Source: Chara braunii (Eukaryota > Streptophyta > Charophyceae > Charales > Characeae). From it: a stretch of DNA of 25,477 nt. Positions within the stretch are counted from its first letter, which is position 1. Every line of letters begins with the position of its first letter. This document shows, piece by piece, positions 17,769 through 25,477 of this stretch. The stretch covers positions 209,445 to 234,921 of the forward strand of contig BFEA01000391.1 of the NCBI GenBank assembly GCA_003427395.1. The letters run 5' to 3'. The notes under the pieces were generated by a model. That model was not told the DNA's origin. It made no database searches and saw only the letters and a list, made by a program, of their open reading frames with translations. A program made the position numbers and the translations under genes.

Positions 17769-19277
17769 CTAAGCCGTCTCTAGAAGTTTTGTTCGTGTGT
17801 ACCAGCGGTCGTCTTCTGGTTCCTGAAAAGAAAATCGGACTTTGTATTGTCTCTGTGGACGACCCCTTCCTCCAGTTCTAAAGACATCTTCCCCTACTAC
17901 GCGATCAATGTCGTACCTGCCATCCATATCCGGAGGGATCATGGATCTTCGTGATGGGAATTGATCACTTGTATTGCAGGGCAACAACTTCGACGCATGG
18001 AAAACTCGGTAGGTGTGGAGGTGTGCTGGAATCTCTATCATGTAGGACGGTCCATCCTCTCCGCCCTTGACTTCTAGGACTGGCCACGGTCCTCTGTACG
18101 CTGGCAGTAGCTTCTGTGAGATGTTCTCCTCAGGAGCAAATTCTTTAGACTTGACCCAGACTAAGTTGCCTACTTGAAACTGCGACGGGCGATGGTGCTT
18201 GTTGGCTTGCTCTATCATCATATGTTGGGCCTTCCAGAGGTTCTCTACAACGGTAGCTAACTCTTTCTCGTGCTGTAACGCAAACTCCCTAGTACCGGGT
18301 GGTAGCCTCTAGATCTGGTCCCGGTTAAGTCCTTCAAATGGTCTACGTGGTCTGAAAGACTTATGCAACTCATTGGGAGTGCGACAAGTGGCTAAATGCA
18401 CGCTGTTGTTATATGCACTGACTACCTTTGGGAGCATCTCATCCCAGTTAACTTGATCAGGCCTAATATACATCCTCAAAACTTGCTGCAAGATCTTATT
18501 AATTTGTTCAGTCTGACCGTTAGTCTCTGGATGACGGTCAGACGACATCAACAACTTGGAGCCATAGACTCTCATCAACTCCTGCCACTTTTGACTAGTG
18601 AACCGGGTGTCTCTATCACTAACCATAGACAGCGGAATCCCGTGTTCACTAACCCAATGATCAAAAAAATTCTGGATTACTAATTTCGTGCGTGCCTCCG
18701 CAGGCAAAGGAACAAAAATTGCATACTTGCTAAATCTATCAACTATAACCATGACTTGGCTCTTGGCGTGCCTACTCTTGACATGGGTGTCCATAAAGCC
18801 AATGGACACTGAGTCCTGCGGCTGGTCTGGAATAGGCAAGGGCCTGAGAAGACCTGGAGGGGCACGTGTAGAGGTTTTGTTTCTCTGGCATACCTTACAA
18901 CTGGGAACATACTCTATGCAGTCGGCCTTCATCCCAGGCCATATGTACGCGCGCATGAGGTTGGCTAGAGTCTTTTTCCAACCAAAATGTCCCTCGGTGT
19001 TGTGGCATTCCCCTAGAATCAGACTACGAATCTCCTCACTGTTAGGAACGCATAATCGGTCAACTACGTTAGTCTTCTCAAATAGCAGCCCATCAGTAGT
19101 GCGGTAGTCTGGTTCGGACTCTGGTGCCTCCTTTACTCTCTTGAGGAGGTCACTATAGATAGGGTCATGTGAATACGCTTCTCTAACTTTCTGTTGCAGG
19201 TCTCTCCCTATATCCAGATAATGAACTATCGCTCCAAAGTGGTCAGCTCTCCTACTCAGAGCATCCACAACTACATT
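17769..19277 (-). pseudogene. Element B integrase and chromodomain
   Basis: Integrase joins element cDNA to host DNA; the chromodomain would direct insertion to chromatin marks. Counting from the Met-equivalent of VDALSRRADHFG, at 19268, the zinc finger has H89, H94, C124 and C127. The core has D218 (MVSDRD) and E254 (NGQTEQ), 36 residues apart as expected. The first catalytic Asp is missing: the sequence reads SVSIGFMD, where element 1 reads SLSMDFMD. A TAG at 18309-18311 interrupts the frame, which then continues through WKAQHMMIEQANKHHRPSQF, YRGPWPVLEV and VFHASKLLP. It ends in a chromodomain (YDIDRVVGEDVF...RGRPQRQYKVRF...DDRWYTRTKLL) and a stop at 17769-17771. The copy is inactive but nearly full length. 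Confidence 0.92.
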
Positions 19278-20627
19278 TTACTTCCCTTTTACTGGCTTGA
19301 GCTCAAAATCATACTGGTGTAACTCTGCGGCCCACCTAGTAAGCTTATGTGTCATCTTGGCCTGAGTCTTCCGCCATCTTAATGTCTCGTGGTCTGAATA
19401 GACTTTGAAGTGCCTCCCAAGCAAGTAGTGCTTCCAGTGTTCTAACGCTTGCCTAAGAGCGTAGAGTTCCCTTTCGTAGGTGGATGTCGCTACCTTCTCC
19501 GAAGGCATCCTAGCAGACATGAACTTTATGGGTCTATATCCACTGCCATCGTCTTGCTGTAATACAACACCTATACCATACTGGCTCGCGTCAATAATGA
19601 CGACGAAAGGTAAGGACGGATCGACTACCTTAAGGACTGGGTACTCTATCAATGCCTGCTTCAATTTCTTCATGGCAAAAGTGCAGTCCTTGTCCCACTT
19701 CCAGATTGTTTCTTTCTTCAGTAACCTGCGAAGTGGTGCAACGATGGTGGAGAAGTTTTTCACAAACTTCCTATAATAGTTAGCTAGGCCTAAGAACGAC
19801 CGCAACTCTGTCAACGTGCGGGGTGTAGGCCAATCTCTAATCGCTGCGATCTTGTTATCTTCTGGTTTAATGTCGTCTCCATCTAGGACATGGGCTAGAT
19901 ACAAAACTTGGGTCTTTGCCCATTCGCACTTCTTTGCATTGATCTTGAAGTTGGCCTCTCTCAACTTCTCCAAGACCTGCCTCAGATGACCCTCATGCTC
20001 CTGGAGGGTCCTACTGAACACTAGAATATCATCTAAGTAGACTACTACAAACCTATCTAACCACGACCTAAATACGTCATTCATAGAATGCTGAAAAGTT
20101 GCTGGCGTGTTGGTTAGTCCAAAGGGCATAACTATGAACTCGTAGTGCCCATACCCAGTCCGGAATGCAATCTTATTTTGATCATCATGGTGAACCTCTA
20201 TCTGATGATATCTGGACTTCAAATCTATCTTCGTGAAGTACTTGCAACCCTGCACACAATCTAAAAGATCATTTATACGGGGCAGTGGCTCCGCATCCTT
20301 CACTGTAATAGCATTAAGACCCCTATAGTCAGTGCACATTCTAAGCTCTCCCTCCTTCTTGGGGACAAATAGAACAGGTGCTCCAAATGGAGACGAACTG
20401 GGCCTAATCCAACCCTTCTCTAAGAGTTCATCTAACTGCTTGCGCAACTCCTCCAGCTCCTGTGGGGACATCCGACACACTGGCCCTTTAGGAGTCCTAC
20501 TGCCGGACTCTTTCTCAATGCGATGCTGGATGGGCCGCGGGACTACCTCTGTTGGCGGCTTAGCTAAATCTGTGTACTCTTCCAGCAGCTTGGCAATAGC
20601 GGGATCTATGGGCTTTTCCTCTTTAGG
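19278..20627 (-). pseudogene. Element B reverse transcriptase and RNase H
   Basis: RNA-dependent DNA polymerase with a tethered RNase H, which together copy element RNA into DNA. Counting from MCRMSPQELEE at 20480, RT shows D86 (FTKIDLKSRYHQI) and YLDD at 148-151 with both catalytic Asp. The surrounding motifs WIRPSSSPFGAPVLFVPKK, MPFGLTNTPATFQ and LGLANYYRKFV are intact. RNase H has D297 (IIDASQYGIG), E338 (TYERELYAL) and D363 (VYSDHETL). The frame closes with TAA at 19278-19280 inside the usual KGKxNVVADALSRR linker, and the same frame continues into integrase. A TAG at 20628-20630 separates it from the protease side. RT and RNase H have no other break, making this the best-preserved part of the element. 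Confidence 0.95.
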
Positions 20628-20630
20628 CTA

Positions 20631-21380
20631 AGTAATTGGTCTAACGTAGGCTACAAAAACATGTTCTTCTAGCTGCTCCTTCTTCACTAACCTTGCAAAC
20701 GCAGGAGCGCTAAGGCAGCAGTGTGCCAGAGAGTTATCTACCCCTGACACATGAAACAGACGGGCAGTCTTGACCCCGCCTGACGGGCTAGGGAGCCTAC
20801 ACTCATGCTCTCTAAATGGAGTGTGGCCCCTGCTGCCTCTCCCCAGTCCATTCCTAGGACTATATCGAAGGGAAGGTTATCCTCTACGAGGAGAGTCGGG
20901 GAATAAAGAACTCTCTCCACCCTCCCATCTTTCTCTAGGCGGAAGTACGCCTGGACTCCCTCTACATAATCCTCTACTCGCATTGTGCGATTATCAGCGA
21001 GGATACTTACTATGGGGTCTGCTAACTTTTGGACTTTCAATCCCAACGTTAACTTTTGCAGCGCCTTTCTACTAATATAGTTGCGAGTGGCCCCACTGTC
21101 TACGAGGGCCCCTAATCTGCTCCTAAAGACTTCTACATCTACTACTACTAGCTGTCCTCTACTCTCTTTCTTCATCTTGGCCCAGGCGGGCATTCTTTCC
21201 TTTAGCTCGTCAGCCACGCCTGTGAGGGAGGTGCCTAAAGAGACTCTGACACATGCAGTCTTTGGACAACTATCTAGGCATTGATCTACAACCTCTGCCA
21301 TGGCGCATGTGGTGTGGGAGTTTCCTGCCGGCTCACGCTCGTTTTCCCACATGGCCTTATGGTAGGGCAGTTGCAACCCC
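20631..21380 (-). pseudogene. Element B retropepsin-like protease
   Basis: Aspartic protease of the polyprotein. It contains VRVSLGTSLTGVADELKERM, GALVDSGATRNYI with the catalytic Asp codon at 21098-21100, ILADNRTMRVEDYVEG, and LPFDIVLGMDWGE. Unlike A, the segment after DSGAT is in frame. A one-base loss near 20820 shifts the end of the domain (LHLESMSVG... instead of LHLREHECRLP), after which the sequence returns to the RT frame. The linker before RT keeps VKKEQLEEHVFVAYVRP. Confidence 0.9.
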
Positions 21381-23327
21381 TATCGACGGCTGCCTTTTGA
21401 CCCCTGGGCAGCCCATCGGGCCTCTCTATACTTTGGACAATATTTGATGATGTGGCCAGGGTCACCGCAATATATGCACTGCCCCTGGTCCACACACTGT
21501 TGTCAGAGGCGCTGGTCCAGGCCCAAATCTTCCCAAGGTCGGCCCTGTGGCAGACCTGGGTGCCAACCGTTTCTCCTATAGGGTGACCTATTCCCCCTAT
21601 TCGATGACCTATTTCCAAAACGGTTTTGCGAGGGACCTTGACCCCTGCCTCCCGCTTGGTGGTTCCCTCTACCGCCAACCCCCTGATCGCACTGGAAACA
21701 ACCACCTGAGGCCCGGCCCCCTTGGCCCTGGCCTCTACCTCCTTGCGGCGTCCCTCCGGCCGCGACAGCAGCGTAAGTCCTCCCCTGGCTAGCGCTACTG
21801 TCTCCTTCCTCTTCTAGTCCCCACTATATCTGGTCGTAGGGGACTTCATCCATACCACCTTCGTCTAGTGTAAGGATTAGGCGATCCTTTGTCTTGACCT
21901 GACCCTAGATGGTACGGCCTTTCCACCTTTTGCCCTTATCTTGTGCCAGAAAGTGGAGACTGACATGGACCGCGCTTCGAATGCTACCACTTCCCTGCTC
22001 AAAGCATCATAGGTTGCTGACTTTTCTCAAAGAAATGCCCGCGTAGCTGTTCGGGCATAGCACAATAGAAGAGGTTGACCAATTGGGTCTCAGTGACCCC
22101 ATGGCCAGGAACGGTGATCAACTCGTCCATCACATCTTTGAGTGCCCTGGCACTCCTCCACTGGCGAGAATGGATGGTTTGCAGTTTATCTGAAGCTTTG
22201 ACACTAGGAGTAACGTCTGCAAACCATTCTCTCAATAACTTAAGGAAATCGCAGAGAGGAGTAAATGTCGAATATGCAACTAAGTCATCGTTGCAATTAG
22301 CGGCGCGACAGAGGGAACGGGCGAAGCTTGCTGCTTCCTCCCTAAGAGCATGGATAGCTATCATGACGTGTTCATGTGGGGCGACTTTCTGTAAGTGCAC
22401 ATACGTCTTAATATTCACTTCGCAATTGTCAAAGTTCTCCTCCTTCTTTCCACTATAGGAGTCGGGAAATTTCACTTTGACAGACTCCCTACGAGGACGT
22501 GCTTCTTCTTCCTTGGGTGCAGCCAGCCTGGCGCTCTTTATGGTGCCCGTGCAATAACGCTCCGTGTTCTCTAGGCGGGCCTTCACCTCTGAGACCACCT
22601 GCATCACTAACTCACGTGCAAAGCCCCTGAATCCCAGTCGTACAGATCGCAGGGCTAAGTCCTGACTCCTACCAAACTGATATTGCTCTTCCTCGACCTG
22701 GGCCAGGCGCGCTATGTTCCTCGCCATGACCTGCATCTTCCCCAACAGGTCCGCCTGCGCCGCCATTTGCTCTCCCTGTTTCTTTACTTCTTCCAATTCC
22801 CTTGCCGCCTGGCTTACTGCGTCCACTCTTTTTTTTCTTTCCCTTATCAGCCACAGCTTCCACTCCATCCTCTTCTCATCTTCGATTGTCTGCCGCTTGA
22901 GTGGATCTTCCTCTCCATCCCACTCTTTCATGGCCGTCTCCTGCTCTTCCCTGGTTACATACATCAATGCCGCCTCCTCTTCTCCCAGGGAAAGATTGGC
23001 CACCCATTCCGTAATCTTCTTCTCCAACGGATCTTCCTACGCACCACTGGGTTCTGCTCTTTCTCTTGTCCTTCTCCTCTCCAGTGGCTGTTCTTCTACC
23101 TCTTCTTCTGCCTCTACCACTCGGAGTTTTTCTTCCTCCTCCTTTTGCAACCTCTCCATTTCTCTCACCATCTCTTCCTCAATCTGATTCTTCTCCGCCG
23201 CCTGTTCTTCCAGCAAGGCCTTCTTTTTGGCCTCCTTCTCTCTTCTCTCTTTCAGGATGGCGGCGGCTTTCGCCTCTTGTTCTACTGTGTAAGGGGAGGT
23301 GCTCGTTCCTGTACGCGTGTCAACCAT
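21381..23327 (-). pseudogene. Element B Gag with zinc knuckle, broken
   Basis: Gag of the same family as A. The start at 23325-23327 (ACCATGG context) gives MVDTRTGTSTSPY, then a Glu/Lys-rich coiled coil. The capsid-like part includes WVANLSLGEEEAALMYV, FPDSYSGKKEENFDN and KASDKLQTIHSRQWRSARALKDVMDEL. A knuckle (CIYCGDPGHIIKYC, 21437-21478) follows a Gly/Gln/Arg-rich stretch. Breaks are a TAG at 23037, two small deletions relative to A near 22010 and 21945 that change the frame, TAG at 21905 and 21824, TGA at 21503 (Trp in A), and three one-base losses between 21415 and 21300. Aligned to A, most differences are substitutions, so both derive from a once-functional gene. Confidence 0.9.
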
Positions 23328-23932
23328 GGTGATAGACGCACAATAAAGTGATGTGTCCACTCCTCACCGCTTAGACTCTCACCCTAACTGACTCAACTTA
23401 AGACCGACTCAATCTAAGGACCACATAATTCGAATTGAACCCTACCAACTATGGTCTCTAGCCTAGACTCTAAACCACAGCCGACACTACAAAACCTATT
23501 GCTGATCAGGAGGCATAATTTAAGGAGATCCCCCGTAACTCCTCAGGAATTCTTTAACGTCGCAGACAGGACGACGCGATCAGCAGGTTCTCTCAAGACT
23601 TAGACGGGCCGTTGTGCAGCCCACAGCTTGGATTTTGGGCCTACCGTGCCACACCGAGCAGCCCGCCGATCAGTACCGGTCCTTGCGAGGGTTCGTGTCC
23701 TCCGGGACAATTGAGTCGTCAGACACAACCTTTAGCCCTACAAAGCACGTGCTGGTTTGGTTAACGAGGCCCTATCCTTCATACACGGAGTTCTATCACC
23801 TGGACAGAAGAGACTCAATGCAGAAAGAAGAGACAGACAGACTCATACTCAGCAAGTACCACATCCATAGGGCGAGGGGATAGGCTAGGGGCTTGCCGAG
23901 ATTATACCAACTCAAGCTTGATCAAAATCGTG

Positions 23933-23993
23933 GTCAACAGCTCTGGTCAACGCCTTGGTCAACGCTTGTTCAACACGGTCAAACCCCAGTCAA
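23933..23993 (-). promoter_or_regulatory. Cluster of five W-box (TTGAC) cores, element B
   Basis: GTCAA (sense TTGAC) occurs at 23933, 23946, 23958, 23978 and 23989. It corresponds in position to the cluster of six in element A. Confidence 0.5.
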
Positions 23994-24280
23994 CTCCCAA
24001 GTCGGCTATGGCTGCCGACACTTTCTTCCTCGCCAACTCCCCTTCTCTTCATCTTCTTCACCTTTCTTCTATCTCGCCCCTTTCTTCTTCCTTCCTCTTT
24101 TTTTTTTTTTCTTTTTTTTTTTTTTTCACCCTCGACTTTCTCTGTCTTCAACTTCGTTGTCCCTCCTTCCTTCTTCCCCAGCTATGTCTCCTCCTTCCTT
24201 CTTCGTGCATCCGTGATCGAGCTCTGCGGCTATGGCCGCCACTTCCTCTTGGACCACACAACTAATCTTGTATCGCTCAA

Positions 24281-24282
<2 letters not shown>

Positions 24283-24361
<79 letters not shown>
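24283..24361. repeat. (CT)n microsatellite in the element B leader
   Basis: A pure CT run of about 79 bp, preceded by TTGTATCGCTCAA as in element A. Confidence 0.97.
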
Positions 24362-24364
<3 letters not shown>

Positions 24365-24385
24365 CGTTGCCTTCTGTGCAGGTAC

Positions 24386-25023
24386 ACGACACCTTCTTCT
24401 GCAGCGCTGTCGAGCGCATGGTCCGGCATTGCACAAGGCAGCGCGGGACCCTCCCGGTCGCGTCACGCAGGAGTTGGTTTAAATCCTCTTGGCGAAGTGG
24501 AGCTTCCGCAAGCCGCTCCGGCCGAGTGCGCCAGCCATACCCCCCACAAGCCCCTACGACAGGATAGGGCCTACGCGAGGCACGACTTACCTCCGCCTTA
24601 CGGGAGTTGTCACCTCCCTTCGGTCGGCGTATCCCCGCCGAGCTACCAGTCCACAGTACAAAAGTTGATCAGTTGCAATCGCATAGGTGGACCTGTCGAG
24701 GGCGTTTCTCGTTCGTTGTAGCATAGGGGGTACGCACGGTCCCACGCCTCTATCGGACCCTCACGCGTACCGGCACACTGGAGAGGCTGAAATCCCAAGC
24801 TCGACTCGACGTCGGTCGACTAGGACGTATCCCACTCACCACGCATATACCACACTACGAACACAAAAATAAACCACGCACGCACACACCAAACAACGCG
24901 ACAACACTCCTAGTCCCTTCAGTAGCCATCCCATAACTCTCTGATGCGGAAATCGGATAGGCGACGAGCGCGAGACTTAATATAAAACCGCGCGGGCGCA
25001 GGGCCTACTCATATCGACTAGCA
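24386..25023. other. Unassigned sequence upstream of element B
   Basis: No alignment to the A/B LTRs and no recognisable protein. It is GC-rich to about 24830, then has a CACACGCACGCACACACC-type tract. TTTAAA near 24479 could serve as a minus-strand TATA-like element for B, but nothing else supports a promoter. The expected 5' LTR of B is missing or unrecognisable here. Confidence 0.4.
24981..24987 (+). promoter_or_regulatory. TATA-like box
   Basis: TATAAAA followed by a GC-rich segment, 37 bp upstream of the ATG at 25024. Shape and spacing suit a core promoter, but no confirmed gene follows. Confidence 0.3.
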
Positions 25024-25206
25024 ATGCAAGCGTACGCAATGATGGCGTATTATGTAGTACCCATATTCATGCGATCCTCGTTAATCTCGAGGGTCGCGTT
25101 AGACACTCAAGGTGCGGTTGAGAACTACACCCTCTTCTGCATCCTGCGGAGAGTGGGTGGTGCACAGGTTCATACCTATGGTGGCAATCGTCTCTTATTG
25201 CCCTGA
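25024..25206 (+). CDS. Short unrecognised ORF, 60 codons
   Basis: Starts MQAYAMMAYYVVPIFMRSSL and ends GGNRLLLP. I recognise no family. The first 20 residues are hydrophobic enough for a signal or membrane segment. The only support is the TATA-like box just upstream. A second, longer open frame (25112-25348, 78 codons) overlaps it, and neither has other evidence. It could be a first exon, a remnant or chance. Confidence 0.15.
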   Translation: MQAYAMMAYYVVPIFMRSSLISRVALDTQGAVENYTLFCILRRVGGAQVHTYGGNRLLLP

Positions 25207-25477
25207 AGACCAGCTCCTTCACCTAGGGATTGGAAATAAGTCAAGGGGTTTCACTTTGACGGCTGCCACAGACTACAACGTTCAACTATATAATAATTCT
25301 AAAAAGCAAAGGGTAAAAAGGAATCCCCCTTTTCTCTCAAAAACATAATCTGTTTAACCCTTACGCGGTCACGGTGGGCCGCACGAAACACTCAAGACAT
25401 ATATATTTGCATATATATAGAGGATTATTTATATAGGATGATCACTTCTCACAGTCACAGTGGAACTCCTCTCAGCC
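25207..25477. other. AT-rich end of the window
   Basis: No gene recognised. It contains ATATATATTTGCATATATATAG near 25398-25420 and TTATTTATATAGG near 25426. Confidence 0.4.

Larger units (their letters stand above)
23328..24385 (-). other. Element B leader (5' UTR)
   Basis: Aligns with the element A leader from the gag start to just past the GA/CT array. Shared blocks include TTGTGCAGCCCA, TTTTGGGCCTACCGTGCCAC, CAGTACCGGTCCTTG, GACAGAAGAGACTC and the TTGAC cluster. It has one CT array where A has two, and a T-rich tract near 24098-24126. Homology stops near 24385, before any primer-binding site. Confidence 0.7.

Noticed and set aside
22683-23351. 222-codon plus-strand ORF opposite element B Gag
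   Set aside because: It is antisense to the Glu/Lys-rich Gag N-terminus and shows only Leu/Phe/Ser-rich composition.

Overview
This is repeat-rich eukaryotic nuclear DNA made almost entirely of decayed transposable elements and simple repeats. The transposon families point to a plant-lineage genome: a BED-finger/DUF659/hAT transposase and Ty3/gypsy elements with chromodomains. The overall texture (long CT/GA arrays, many degenerate gypsy copies) recalls a charophyte alga such as Chara, but that is an impression I cannot confirm from sequence alone. There is no prokaryotic gene organisation. I see no convincing host housekeeping gene.

Layout. (1) 1-1320: CA and CT arrays holding five copies of a ~115-bp spacer, then an 11-bp CTCTCCTCCAT minisatellite. 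(2) 1400-4254 (+): a nearly intact hAT transposase, about 950 codons, broken by one frameshift near 2775. It is followed by a poly(A) signal, a 32-nt perfect palindrome, a 30-nt A run and a cluster of CCGGAC/GTCCGG motifs. (3) 5016-6253 (+): the 3' part of a Ty3/gypsy pol (integrase and chromodomain), truncated at its 5' side and frameshifted ('element 1'). (4) 6260-9380: purine-rich non-coding DNA with a 26-bp tandem repeat, diverged internal duplications and a recurring family of short perfect hairpins. (5) 9384-11770: a leader-like stretch ending in a consensus 5' splice site, then a TTC-rich tract and a 91-bp minisatellite interrupted by an N gap. (6) 11771-16719 (-): 'element A', consisting of LTR, primer-binding site, long leader and gag-protease, cut off at the minisatellite. 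(7) 16721-24385 (-): 'element B', a gag-protease-RT-RNase H-integrase-chromodomain copy with its 3' LTR, lying head-to-tail against the 5' LTR of A. (8) 24386-25477: unassigned sequence with one TATA-like box and a short unrecognised ORF.

How the parts relate. A and B belong to one chromovirus-like family. Their leaders, Gag, zinc knuckle and protease align along their length, and both keep gag and pol in what was originally one reading frame. Both are dead: A has five in-frame stops and a frameshift, B has at least seven stops and several indels, and B has also lost the first integrase catalytic Asp. Element 1 has lost the integrase catalytic Glu. The signals that still look organised are regulatory: matching TATA boxes and 31-bp repeats in the two LTRs, clusters of TTGAC (W-box) cores in the two leaders, an LTR hairpin with a paired change between copies, and a GCCATAGC motif shared across leaders. 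I found no coherent undescribed multi-gene system. The best leads are the hairpin family at 7.0-8.4 kb, the splice-signal-bearing GA/CT modules at 0.1-0.9 kb, and the conserved regulatory blocks of the A/B family.
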